Of a stretch of 46,862 nt of DNA, positions 34,828 through 43,112 are shown one piece after another; within the stretch, counting starts at the first letter, position 1, and the number at the start of each line of letters is the position of its first letter. This DNA is from Sellimonas caecigallum (GTDB lineage Bacteria > Bacillota > Clostridia > Lachnospirales > Lachnospiraceae), in contig NZ_VIRV01000018.1 in the NCBI RefSeq assembly GCF_019754295.1, positions 1 to 46,862 of the forward strand, read 5' to 3'. The translations under genes and the position numbers were made by a program. Below the pieces are notes generated by a model. It worked only from the letters and a program-made list of their open reading frames with translations, was not told where the DNA came from and did no database searches.

Positions 34828-34869
34828 CAGGCTGTGAGAATCCGTGATGAGGAGGAACAGCCTGTTTTT
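34828..34869 (+). terminator. Rho-independent terminator after MATE gene
   Basis: CAGGCTGT (34828-34835) pairs with ACAGCCTG (34857-34864), followed by TTTTT at 34865-34869. The loop is long (21 nt). Confidence 0.75.
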
Positions 34870-34928
34870 GTTGTAGAAAAAAAGAAAGTTGTGTTAAAAT
34901 TAAAAAACTTACAGATGGAGAAAAAAGA

Positions 34929-35816
34929 ATGATAAAAGTAATTGCAGCAGATATGGATGGAACATTGTTAAATCCGGAGCACACGCTTTCGGATGCCACA
35001 TACAGGACGATTTTAGATGCACAGAAGGCAGGGTACCGATTTCTGATCGCAACAGGGAGGGATTATCCTTCAGCGGTAGGAGTTCTGGAGAAGTGGAACC
35101 TGAAATGTGATTTTATCACAGGAAGCGGCGCTGAAATACGGGATACCGAAGGCAAGATCCTTCAGACGATCGAGATGGATAGAAAATGGTTCCGGGAAAT
35201 CTATGATTGTGCGGTGGCGGCGGGAGGATCCGTCCGCTTTTGTGCCGGAGGAATCGACTATCTCATCGGAGATCCGAAGACTGCCGAGCAGCAGATCCTG
35301 GAAGAATCAAGGCTCTTTTTGGGAGACGGATCGGACGAGGAGATCCGGAATATGGAACTGTTTCAGCAGATCTTAAAGAGGATACGGTGCCTCAGAAACG
35401 TAGAGGAAGTTTTGGAAAAGGAGATCCCTGTGTATAAGATCTTTATCACGGCAAAGGGAAAGACAGAGGCAGAAGCAATATGGAAAGAGATGGAGCGCTT
35501 TCCTAAGCTTGCCATCGCCTCCTCCTTTTTCAATAATGTGGAACTGACCCATGAGGATGCACAGAAGGGTAAAGCGATCGAGCAGTATATTACCTCTCTT
35601 GGTTACAAAAGGGATGAAGTTATGGTGCTTGGCGACAGTATGAATGATCTGTCGATGTTTCGGCAAGGATTTGGAGCTGCCGTGGCCATGGGCAATGCAG
35701 AACCGGTCATCCGTGAGGCAGCCGGGTATGTGACACTGTCCAACGCACAGGATGGGGCCGCGTATGCGATGCGTCTGCTTATGGAAGGAAGACTGGGAGA
35801 AATCCAAAAAGGATAG
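34929..35816 (+). CDS. Cof-type HAD phosphatase
   Basis: 295 residues of HAD subfamily IIB. The catalytic Asp pair is in ADMDGTLL (Asp8 and Asp10), motif II Thr in LIATGRDYPS (near 41), Lys in the cap-return segment EDAQKGKAIEQYI (near 211) and the metal Asp pair in VLGDSMNDLSMF (near 233). It hydrolyses sugar or coenzyme phosphates; the substrate is undefined. ATG 34929 follows a GGAG site. Nothing in the neighbourhood narrows the role. Confidence 0.9.
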   Translation: MIKVIAADMDGTLLNPEHTLSDATYRTILDAQKAGYRFLIATGRDYPSAVGVLEKWNLKCDFITGSGAEIRDTEGKILQTIEMDRKWFREIYDCAVAAGGSVRFCAGGIDYLIGDPKTAEQQILEESRLFLGDGSDEEIRNMELFQQILKRIRCLRNVEEVLEKEIPVYKIFITAKGKTEAEAIWKEMERFPKLAIASSFFNNVELTHEDAQKGKAIEQYITSLGYKRDEVMVLGDSMNDLSMFRQGFGAAVAMGNAEPVIREAAGYVTLSNAQDGAAYAMRLLMEGRLGEIQKG

Positions 35817-35873
35817 CCGTTTTGTACATCATTGACTTCCAAATGGCTGAGCATTACAATGGTGGAAAAGATT

Positions 35874-35897
35874 TTTGGCAATGACAGAGTTGCCAAA
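35874..35897. promoter_or_regulatory. Inverted repeat before methyltransferase
   Basis: TTTGGCAA (35874-35881) and TTGCCAAA (35890-35897) are exact reverse complements with 8 bp between. No T-run follows, so an operator is more likely than a terminator. It ends 24 bp before the methyltransferase start. Confidence 0.45.
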
Positions 35898-35921
35898 GAT
35901 AGGCAAAGAAAAGGAGAGAGC

Positions 35922-36674
35922 ATGAAATCATATACAGAAATCAATGCAGAGACCATCGATGAGTGGGTAGAGGAAGGATGGGAGTGGGGAAGACCTATTT
36001 CCCATGAAATTTATGAGGAGGCACGCACAGGCGAATGGGAGGTAGTGCTTACCCCAACAAAGCCTGTGCCAAAAGAATGGTTTCCGAAGATGGAAGGGGC
36101 AAAGATATTGGGGCTTGCATCCGGAGGAGGACAGCAGATGCCTATATTTGCAGCTCTGAAAGCAGAAGGGACCGTCCTGGATTATTCCGACAGACAGCTG
36201 GATGGCGAACGGATTGTGGCAGAGAGGGAAGGATATGACATACAGATCGTGAAAGCGGATATGACAAACCCGTTTCCATTTTCGGATGAGACGTTTGACA
36301 TGATATTTCATCCGGTGGCAAATTGTTATATCGAGGAAGTACTCCCGGTGTGGAAGGAATGTTTTCGGGTGTTGAAAAAAGGCGGGATTTTGATGGCTGG
36401 TGTGGATATCGGCCTGAATTATATATTTGACGATGATGAGAGGATGCTTGTGAGAAAGCTTCCGTACAATCCGCTGCAGGATGAGGAACTCTACAAAGAG
36501 TGTATGGAGAAGCGGGATGGGATCCAGTTTTCCCACACGACAGAAGAGCAGATCGGCGGGCTTTTGAAAGCGGGGTTCCGTCTTACGGATCTATATGAAG
36601 ACACCAATGGGGAGGGACGGCTGCATGAATACCATATCCCGTCTTTCCTTGCAGTACGGGCAGTAAAAGAGTAG
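35922..36674 (+). CDS. Class I SAM-dependent methyltransferase
   Basis: 250 residues of the small-molecule methyltransferase kind. ILGLASGGGQQMPIFAAL (near 62) is motif I, VLDYSDRQLDGERIV (near 86) gives the acidic residue for SAM ribose, FDMIFHPVANCYIEEVLPVW (near 129) is motif IV and LKKGGILMAG follows. ATG 35922 has AAAAGGAGAG upstream. The C-terminus (HEYHIPSFLAVRAVKE) looks complete. The response-regulator stub starts right at its stop. Substrate unknown. Confidence 0.85.
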   Translation: MKSYTEINAETIDEWVEEGWEWGRPISHEIYEEARTGEWEVVLTPTKPVPKEWFPKMEGAKILGLASGGGQQMPIFAALKAEGTVLDYSDRQLDGERIVAEREGYDIQIVKADMTNPFPFSDETFDMIFHPVANCYIEEVLPVWKECFRVLKKGGILMAGVDIGLNYIFDDDERMLVRKLPYNPLQDEELYKECMEKRDGIQFSHTTEEQIGGLLKAGFRLTDLYEDTNGEGRLHEYHIPSFLAVRAVKE

Positions 36675-36775
36675 AGAAGAGGGAGAAAATCGAACCGGAT
36701 GCGGCCAGACCGGAATATATCCGAAATGTCCGGGGACTGGGGTATATATGGGATAAAGAGTGCGCAAGACGATAA
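36671..36775 (+). pseudogene. C-terminal stub of an OmpR-type response regulator
   Basis: The frame from 36671 reads about 34 codons: REKIEPDAARPEYI, then RNVRGLGYIW and DKECARR, and TAA at 36773. YIRNVRGLGYIW is the standard end of an OmpR/PhoB winged helix. No start codon, receiver domain or first two-thirds of the DNA-binding domain exist. The stub touches the methyltransferase stop, so the junction of a deletion lies about 36665-36680. The histidine kinase 25 bp downstream would have been its partner. Confidence 0.82.
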
Positions 36776-36799
36776 GTAAAAAGGAAGGCAGCAGAAACA

Positions 36800-38038
36800 A
36801 TGGGAAAAGCAGGAAAACGACTGGCAAAAAAAGCGGCGATGGGTTTTGTCCTTCTGTTCGCAGCGGTCCTGTTCCTGATCAGGATACAGTATCAGGAGTA
36901 TGAGGAAAAAGTGACCGCCGCAGCGCAGATCATCCGTGCAGACAATCAGACGGACACAGCACTCTCTGTTTTAAAAGGAACAGGAACCATGACCATGGAC
37001 GACGCAAAGAAAATTTTGGAGTCATATGGCTATGAAGACCTGGATGCCAATGAGTTTGGCCGAGAATTTCTTCAGAGAAGCTGCTGGATTGCGGGAGGCG
37101 GCCTGGTACTTTGGCTGCTCTTTCTTCTGATGCTTGTATGGGAAAAGCAAAAGACCGAACGGGAAAGGGATCGCATGGTCCGGAAGATCGCATCCATTTT
37201 GGAAGATGTGAGGGAAGGCAGGTACGGGCCGGACTATTATGACATTTTTACCGAAGAGCAGGGCGGGATTACAATGCTTTTGGATGAGGTGGATTCCCTG
37301 TGCAGCTATCTGGAGGTTGTGACGGATCAGGCCAAAAAGGAACGGGAGGGGGTAAAAACTCTCGTAACCGATATTTCCCACCAGCTCAAGACACCTGTGG
37401 CTGCGCTGAAATCTTGTTTTGAAGTGCTGACGAAAGAAGATCTCACAAGTGAGGAACGGCAGGAGTTCGAGTCCCGGCTGTCTGTACAGCTTTCTGGTTT
37501 GGAGAAACTTTCAGGTATCCTTGTGAATATTTCCCGCATGGAGACAGGAATGATCGAGCTCTCCCTTTGCGAGGGAAAAATCTTCGATACGATCCTGGAA
37601 GCGGTCAACAGAATTTGGGAGAAAGCAGATAAAAAACAGATCGAGATTGAGATGGATGCGGATCCTGAAATCGAGTCTCTCAAGATTCCGCATGACAGAA
37701 AGTGGCTTGGGGAAGCGCTGATCAATGTTCTGGATAATGCGGTAAAGTACAGCCCAAAGGGGAGCCATATTTTTCTGAGAGCAGAAAAAAGGCTGTCTTT
37801 TCTCAGAATCGAAATCCAGGATGAAGGGATCGGAATCCAAAGAGAAGAATACCACAAAGTGTTTCAGCGGTTTTACCGGGGAGATCGGCCAGAGGTAAAG
37901 AAAGAAGAAGGGTCCGGCATCGGACTTTATCTGACGCGGAAGATCATAGACGGCCACAATGGGATCATCAGCGTGAATACAGGAAAAGGAGCAAAGACAC
38001 AAGGAAGTACCTTTGTCATTCAGCTTCCGTACCGATAG
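36800..38038 (+). CDS. Sensor histidine kinase, partner regulator missing
   Basis: 412 residues in the membrane. Two membrane segments are at about 12-28 and 94-114, with an outside loop of about 65 residues between. The H-box is DISHQLKTPVAALKS with phosphorylated His194. The N-box NVLDNAVKYS, G-boxes DEGIGIQREEYHKVF and GSGIGLYLTRKI are present, so the kinase is structurally complete. AAGGAAGG precedes ATG 36800. The loop is too long for the BceS intramembrane-sensing type. Downstream is an ABC exporter, the expected target. With the upstream response regulator reduced to a stub, its output is unclear unless another regulator serves. Confidence 0.92.
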   Translation: MGKAGKRLAKKAAMGFVLLFAAVLFLIRIQYQEYEEKVTAAAQIIRADNQTDTALSVLKGTGTMTMDDAKKILESYGYEDLDANEFGREFLQRSCWIAGGGLVLWLLFLLMLVWEKQKTERERDRMVRKIASILEDVREGRYGPDYYDIFTEEQGGITMLLDEVDSLCSYLEVVTDQAKKEREGVKTLVTDISHQLKTPVAALKSCFEVLTKEDLTSEERQEFESRLSVQLSGLEKLSGILVNISRMETGMIELSLCEGKIFDTILEAVNRIWEKADKKQIEIEMDADPEIESLKIPHDRKWLGEALINVLDNAVKYSPKGSHIFLRAEKRLSFLRIEIQDEGIGIQREEYHKVFQRFYRGDRPEVKKEEGSGIGLYLTRKIIDGHNGIISVNTGKGAKTQGSTFVIQLPYR

Positions 38039-38045
38039 AAAGAAG

Positions 38046-38088
38046 AGGACCAGAAGCGGGGAAAATGAAACCGTGGAGAGGTCCTTTT
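38046..38088 (+). terminator. Likely terminator after the kinase gene
   Basis: AGGACC (38046-38051) pairs with GGTCCT (38080-38085), followed by TTTTCT. Long loop, moderate strength. Confidence 0.55.
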
Positions 38089-38107
38089 CTACTGCTTTTT
38101 ATCATTT

Positions 38108-38123
38108 CTTACAGTTTTGTAAG
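38108..38123. promoter_or_regulatory. Inverted repeat before ABC exporter
   Basis: CTTACA (38108-38113) and TGTAAG (38118-38123) are exact reverse complements with 4 bp between. A further TGTAAG is at 38150-38155, and TATGAT (38165-38170) is a possible -10 lacking a -35. The layout is that of an activator-dependent promoter, the likely target of the lost response regulator. Confidence 0.5.
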
Positions 38124-38214
38124 TGTCTTTTATTTTTCTGAAAGTGGGCTGTAAGAGAAGGCGTGTATGATGTAGGATAGAAAGAAGAAAGAACTGGCAG
38201 AAAGGAAGACACAT

Positions 38215-38802
38215 ATGGACAGAATATTGGAAACAAAAAATTTATGTAAATATTACGGAAGCGGAGAAAATGAAGTAAAGGCGGTAAGAAACGCAAATCT
38301 CGAAATCCAGAAAGGAGAGTTTGTGGCTATTGTGGGGAAATCCGGCTCGGGAAAAAGTACCCTCCTTCACATGCTGGGAGGTCTGGACACCCCTACAAGC
38401 GGGAAAGTACTGATCCGTGGAAAGGATATCTTTTCTTACAAAGAAGATGCTCTTGCAAGGTTTCGGAGACGTAAGATCGGATTTATCTTCCAGTCCTTTA
38501 ATCTTGTTTCTTCCATCAATGTGTGGGAAAACATTGTTCTTCCGATGGGGCTTGACGGAAGAAAGGCAGACGAGGAGTTTGTGATGGATATCGTAAGGAC
38601 GCTGGGACTTGAAAAGAAGCTGCAAAACCTGCCAAATACACTGTCTGGCGGGCAGCAGCAGAGAGTGGCTATTGCAAGGGCATTGTCCTCTAAGCCGGAT
38701 ATACTCTTTGCAGATGAACCGACCGGTAACCTGGATTCCAGGACGAGTGATGAAGTCATTGGACTTCTGAAAATGTCGGTGGAAAAATATGGGCAGAACT
38801 GA
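38215..38802 (+). pseudogene. ABC exporter ATPase, truncated before H-loop
   Basis: 195 codons of a MacB/LolD-type ATPase. Walker A GKSGSGKST (41-49), Q-loop Gln93 (FQSFNLV), signature LSGGQQQ (143-149), Walker B ILFADEP (163-169) and D-loop GNLD (171-174) are all present. It then stops at VEKYGQN with TGA 38800. Relatives continue with about 30 residues holding the switch histidine (THD) and C-terminal helix. The permease ATG is one base after the stop, with no ribosome site between. A deletion that removed the ATPase end and the permease leader explains this. Without the H-loop it should not hydrolyse ATP normally. GGAAGG precedes ATG 38215. Confidence 0.8.
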
Positions 38803-38803
38803 A

Positions 38804-41227
38804 ATGAAAACCATCACAAAACTTGCACTGAGCAACAACAAAAAGAATAAGACAAGGAGCGTTCTTGTCATGGTGGCGGTATTTCTTACGATGACGCTTC
38901 TGTCCGCCATCGCAACTTTCGGTTATTCCACAATCAAATATGAAAAGCTGAACGCAGAAAAATTTTACGGCGATTATTACGGAATGTATGTGGGAGTAGC
39001 GGAAGATCAAATACATTCCATGGAACAAAGAAGTGAGTTTGCGGAAGTGGGCAGGGCAGCTTCCGTGGGAGAAGTGGAAAACAAAAGCCGCCTTGCCTTA
39101 TCCTGGATGGGCGAAAAAGCTCTTGAAATGACCAATCTGAAAGAGCAGTTGGAAACAGGAGTATTTCCGGAGAAAGAAAATGAGATTGCAGGACCGGAGG
39201 AATTTTTTGAGAAACTCGGATATCCGGAAGCCAAACAGGGCGACAAGATCAAACTTCGGTTTCGGAGAAATAACCAGGAAACATACAGAGACGCGGATTT
39301 TGTCGTGAGCGGTATCACAAAATCGCCTGTAGAGCTGGAAAATCAGTCCTATGCCGCCTATGTGTCCGAAGATTTTTACAAAGCGGTCTATAAAAATGGA
39401 GAGCGTGCATTCAATGCGTATTTTAAATTTTCAGAAGAAGTACAAGTGAATGCGGAGACAGTGGAGATGACTGCAAAAGATCTGGCAGAAGAATGCGGCA
39501 TCAATCCAAGTCAGACAGTCATCAACACATACTATACATTCTGGGCGCTGGATCCAGGGATGGAGACGATACTCGGATGCGTGGTAATCGCACTTATTGT
39601 ATGCCTCTTTTCCGTCCTTGTCATCTATAATATTTTCCAGGTGGGTATCATCCAGAAGATCCAGGAATACGGAAAAATCCGGGCGCTTGGGACGACGAGA
39701 AAGCAGATGCGAAAGCTCGTCTTTCGGGAAGGGATGACGCTGGCGCTCCCGGCCATTATTCCGGGGATGATCGCAGGAGCCGGAATTACCGTGGCGTTCA
39801 TGCATTACTGGCTGGAAAAGAGCCAGTCTGTGATGGGGAGAGAGGCTTACACCGATTTTTCTATGGTGTCCGTTCCACTCCTTCTTTTGTGTGCAGCCGT
39901 TTCCCTCCTGGCTGTTTGGGCGGCATTGAAAAAACCAATGAAACTCGTGGCGAAAATTTCTCCGGTGGAGGCGATCCGCTTCCAGGGAGACGGATCAAAG
40001 AGACGAAAAGGATTCAGAAAAGGGAAAAGGCAAATGAGTGTCGGAACCATGATGACTGCAAATCTGGCTATAAACAGGAAGCGAACTGTCGTGACAATCC
40101 TGACGATGGGACTTTCCTGTGTTCTCTTTGTGGTAATTTCGAACTTTACAGGAAATATCAGCACGAAATACGATGCGAAAAAACAGGTGCCATACGGGCA
40201 GTTTCAGATTGCCCTTGATTATGATTTGAGCGATACGGCCTACCCGGAAAATAACCTGGATTCCATCCTCCAGAATAATCCTTTTGATGACGCATTTTTG
40301 CAGGCACTTGAGGAAATCGACGGAGTTACGGAGGTACGTCTGCAGAACATCCTCTATGCGCGGGATGCAGAAGGAAACCTGCAGAGTGTCGGAGTGCTGG
40401 GAAAAGAAGAGTTTGAAGATGAAGCATATCAAGGTTCATTAAAAGGGACAGTGGATTACGACAAAGCAGCAAAAGAAGATGCATTTATCTACGGCTGGAG
40501 TTACTTCATCGAAGAAAGCGGATATGACATTGGAGATCAGATACAGATGGAACTTGGCGACAAAGACCGGACCGTATCGATGGAAGGGGAAATGCAGGGA
40601 GCTTTTGGAAGCAGCAATATGGATTGGATGATCACGGAGGATACTTATCGTAAACTTGGATTTACAGAAGACAACCCGGGGATGATCTGGGTGGACTGCA
40701 AAGAGGCAGACTGTGCAAAAGTAGAGGCAGAGATCCAAAATCTGCTGGAAGGAAAAGAACACTATGAGCTGAGCAGCTATCTCGGTGCACTGGAAACGGC
40801 GGAAAGCACTCTCGGCATGTTCGAGATGCTTGCCTATGCGCTCCTCTTTCTTGTGGGACTGATCGCCTTTATGAATATGGCCAACACGATGATCATCAGC
40901 ATCATCACAAGAAAAAGGGAGCTGGGCGTCCTGCAGGCTCTTGGTATGACAAATCGGCAGCTCAACGGGATGCTGAGAAATGAAGGACTTCTCTTTACAT
41001 TAGGCAGTGTCATGATCGCTCTGGCAGCAGGAATGCCTCTCGGATACGCACTTTTCCGATACGGCAGAGAGCATGGATATTTCGGATTGGACGTGTATCA
41101 TGTCCCGCTTGCAGAAATTATGTGTATGATTCTCATTTTGGCAGTGCTGCAGATGGGACTCTCCTTTATCCTGAGCAGGAATGTCAAGAAAGAATCGATC
41201 GTGGAGCGGATCCGGTATCAGGAATAG
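38804..41227 (+). CDS. FtsX-family ABC exporter permease
   Basis: 807 residues. It has about eight membrane segments: near 15-35, 250-275, 305-325, 345-365, 425-445, 680-705, 735-755 and 775-795. Two large outside domains lie at about 40-245 and 450-675. Two FtsX modules make this a permease of the four-plus-four-helix kind, for peptide or lipid export rather than the ten-helix BceB type. ATG 38804 (MKTITKLAL) is the family-like start but lacks a visible site; ATG 38789 overlaps the ATPase frame. It depends on the truncated ATPase upstream. Its end overlaps the convergent AraC gene by 44 bp. Confidence 0.85.
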   Translation: MKTITKLALSNNKKNKTRSVLVMVAVFLTMTLLSAIATFGYSTIKYEKLNAEKFYGDYYGMYVGVAEDQIHSMEQRSEFAEVGRAASVGEVENKSRLALSWMGEKALEMTNLKEQLETGVFPEKENEIAGPEEFFEKLGYPEAKQGDKIKLRFRRNNQETYRDADFVVSGITKSPVELENQSYAAYVSEDFYKAVYKNGERAFNAYFKFSEEVQVNAETVEMTAKDLAEECGINPSQTVINTYYTFWALDPGMETILGCVVIALIVCLFSVLVIYNIFQVGIIQKIQEYGKIRALGTTRKQMRKLVFREGMTLALPAIIPGMIAGAGITVAFMHYWLEKSQSVMGREAYTDFSMVSVPLLLLCAAVSLLAVWAALKKPMKLVAKISPVEAIRFQGDGSKRRKGFRKGKRQMSVGTMMTANLAINRKRTVVTILTMGLSCVLFVVISNFTGNISTKYDAKKQVPYGQFQIALDYDLSDTAYPENNLDSILQNNPFDDAFLQALEEIDGVTEVRLQNILYARDAEGNLQSVGVLGKEEFEDEAYQGSLKGTVDYDKAAKEDAFIYGWSYFIEESGYDIGDQIQMELGDKDRTVSMEGEMQGAFGSSNMDWMITEDTYRKLGFTEDNPGMIWVDCKEADCAKVEAEIQNLLEGKEHYELSSYLGALETAESTLGMFEMLAYALLFLVGLIAFMNMANTMIISIITRKRELGVLQALGMTNRQLNGMLRNEGLLFTLGSVMIALAAGMPLGYALFRYGREHGYFGLDVYHVPLAEIMCMILILAVLQMGLSFILSRNVKKESIVERIRYQE

Positions 41228-42068
41228 CAGCAAGGTGTTGTCTTCGGTATGCTTTGGGGGTAACGCCGGTTACCCGTTTGAACATAGTTATGAAATAGTT
41301 GTAGTTTGCAAATCCGCACATGGATGAGATTTCACTAATGCGAAGTTCCGGGTGTTCCAAAAGAAGAGACTGAGCTCGGGCCACACGGAGATTTCGGATA
41401 TGCTGGGCAATTCCGGTCCCATAGCTTTGGTGGGCGATCTCGTAGAGAAACGTCTTCCCAATATGGAATTCCCGGCAGATATCGCAAGCGCTGAGGTTTT
41501 CGTCCAGATGTGCCATGATATAATCGTCGATCTGGACCGGAAGCTCCTGGCGGCGGATCGTGACCATACGCTCCATGCATAGATAAGACGCCACGGCATG
41601 GAGCAGGTGGGAGGCCGCAAGGATATATTCTTCCGAAATGATGGGACGCTTCAGGCAGGCGGCATGAAGCGCTTCTTCGTCCACGTGGCAGGAACGGCAT
41701 CGGGATCGGATCTCTGTCCATCCGGTCTCATAGTCCGGGTAGGAGAAGACGTGTCCGAAAAACAGGTAACCGATGACGATATTTCCGAAATACACAGGAG
41801 AGATAGCTTCGGTAAGACCAGCGTGACAGCGGTAAATATAGGTAGCATGCCGGGTGGAGGCCGCCCGGCATGCTTCTTTGTCACATAGGCGGCACTGCTT
41901 GGCAGAGACAGGATCACTGCGCAGCAGGCGGCAGAATTCCGGCAGATGTTCCGGATAAGAAGACAGTTCTTCAAACCGTTCATCAAAGAGGGTTACCCGA
42001 ATCCTCGTCAATGTATAGAAATCACGAAACAATTCTTTTACTTTATCCAGATTGAAAGATGAGATCAT
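41184..42068 (-). CDS. AraC-family regulator with PocR-type sensor domain
   Basis: 294 residues. Residues about 10-160 match the PocR ligand-binding domain style: CRLLRSDPVSAKQCRLCDKE, then YIYRCHAGLTEAISPVYFG and IGYLFFGHVF, with a Cys-rich core. The C-terminal AraC double helix-turn-helix runs about 185-280 (ICREFHIGKTFLYEIAHQS, SMCGFANYNYFITMFKRVTG). PocR of Salmonella responds to 1,2-propanediol, so a small diol or sugar-derived signal is plausible. Start 42068 (MISSFNLDK) has AAGGAGAATC upstream. It is divergent from the aldolase operon and likely activates it. The short C-terminal extension overlaps the permease gene end. Confidence 0.87.
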   Translation of the reverse strand: MISSFNLDKVKELFRDFYTLTRIRVTLFDERFEELSSYPEHLPEFCRLLRSDPVSAKQCRLCDKEACRAASTRHATYIYRCHAGLTEAISPVYFGNIVIGYLFFGHVFSYPDYETGWTEIRSRCRSCHVDEEALHAACLKRPIISEEYILAASHLLHAVASYLCMERMVTIRRQELPVQIDDYIMAHLDENLSACDICREFHIGKTFLYEIAHQSYGTGIAQHIRNLRVARAQSLLLEHPELRISEISSMCGFANYNYFITMFKRVTGVTPKAYRRQHLAAIPDTGSAPRSILS

Positions 42069-42102
42069 CTTGTCGATTCTCCTTCCATAAAACTTTGTTT
42101 TC

Positions 42103-42130
42103 ATTATACCTGTTTTGCGAACGAATTCAA
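42103..42130 (-). promoter_or_regulatory. Promoter of the PocR-AraC gene
   Basis: On the minus strand TTGAAT (42130-42125) and TATAAT (42108-42103) are 16 bp apart. The plus-strand promoter for the aldolase operon is not clear, which fits activator control. Confidence 0.65.
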
Positions 42131-42223
42131 AGTAAAACGCACATCTCTTTATATATTTCCCCAAATCCATCACGTAAAATAAAGTTAAGATTTGCCACAG
42201 AGAAAAAGAGAGGATGATGGAGA

Positions 42224-43090
42224 ATGCTCGTAACATTAAAAGAAATATTGGAGATGGCGGAGGAAAGAAAGATGGCGGCAGGATCGTTTAACACGCCGAA
42301 CTTGGAAAGCCTGCAGGCAGTCATCGGTGCTGCGGAAGAATTAAAACTTCCGGTCATCGTACAGTTCGCCCAGTGCCATGAAGATTTGATGCCGTTGTCT
42401 GTCATAGGACCGATCATGGTAAGGATGGCGAAGGAAGCAGATGTCCCGGTCTGTGTCCATCTCGATCACGGGGAAACGCTGGAGTATCTGGAAAAGGCAC
42501 TGGAGATGGGATTTACATCTATCATGTATGATGGTTCCGTGCTGGATTACGATAAGAATGTCGAGAATACGAAACGAGCGGTGGAGATGGCCCAAAAGTG
42601 GGGGGCTTCCGTGGAGGCCGAACTCGGATCGATGGGAAAAAGAGAGTCGGGAACAGGCCATGAAAAAGAGCCGGAAGAAGATGAGACAAAGATTTATACA
42701 GATCCGATCCTGGCTAAGGCATTCACAGAGGAGACTGGGATCGATGCCCTGGCCTGTTCCTTTGGGACGACTCACGGCATCTATCTCACAGAGCCGAAGC
42801 TGGACTTTTCCGTAGTGGAAAGAGTGAGGGAGGAGGCAGGAAACATTCCTGTCGTCATGCACGGAGGATCCGGGGTAAGCAGGGAAGATTTTCACAGAGC
42901 CATCGAGGCGGGAGTGCGGAAGATCAATTATTTTACTTACATGGACAAGGCGGGCGGAACAGCTTGTCTGGAGTACGGAAAGGGACAGGAAGGCAAAGGG
43001 CCTCTCTTTTTCACGGAAACGATCCGGGCGGCAAGAGAAGCAATGAAGGAAAATGTAAAAGAGGCCATGCAGATTTTTGCAGGGCGGTAA
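42224..43090 (+). CDS. Class II (zinc) ketose-bisphosphate aldolase family protein
   Basis: 288 residues of the FbaA/KbaY/GatY fold. Catalytic Asp81 and zinc His82 are in VHLDHGETL, the second metal Glu in SVEAELGSMG (near 131), a zinc His in SFGTTHGIY (near 186) and the last zinc His with phosphate-binding loop in MHGGSGVS (near 213). It cleaves a ketose phosphate to dihydroxyacetone phosphate plus an aldehyde. In this locus the substrate would be the product of the isomerase and kinase encoded next, not plain fructose-1,6-bisphosphate. GGAG precedes ATG 42224. It starts the operon divergent from the PocR-AraC gene. Confidence 0.9.
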   Translation: MLVTLKEILEMAEERKMAAGSFNTPNLESLQAVIGAAEELKLPVIVQFAQCHEDLMPLSVIGPIMVRMAKEADVPVCVHLDHGETLEYLEKALEMGFTSIMYDGSVLDYDKNVENTKRAVEMAQKWGASVEAELGSMGKRESGTGHEKEPEEDETKIYTDPILAKAFTEETGIDALACSFGTTHGIYLTEPKLDFSVVERVREEAGNIPVVMHGGSGVSREDFHRAIEAGVRKINYFTYMDKAGGTACLEYGKGQEGKGPLFFTETIRAAREAMKENVKEAMQIFAGR

Positions 43091-43112
43091 TGAGCAGAAA
43101 AGGGGAAGAAAA

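Noticed and set aside
36800-41227. Naming the cassette BceRS-BceAB
   Set aside because: The kinase has a long outside loop and the permease has about eight helices with two large outer domains, unlike the Bce type.
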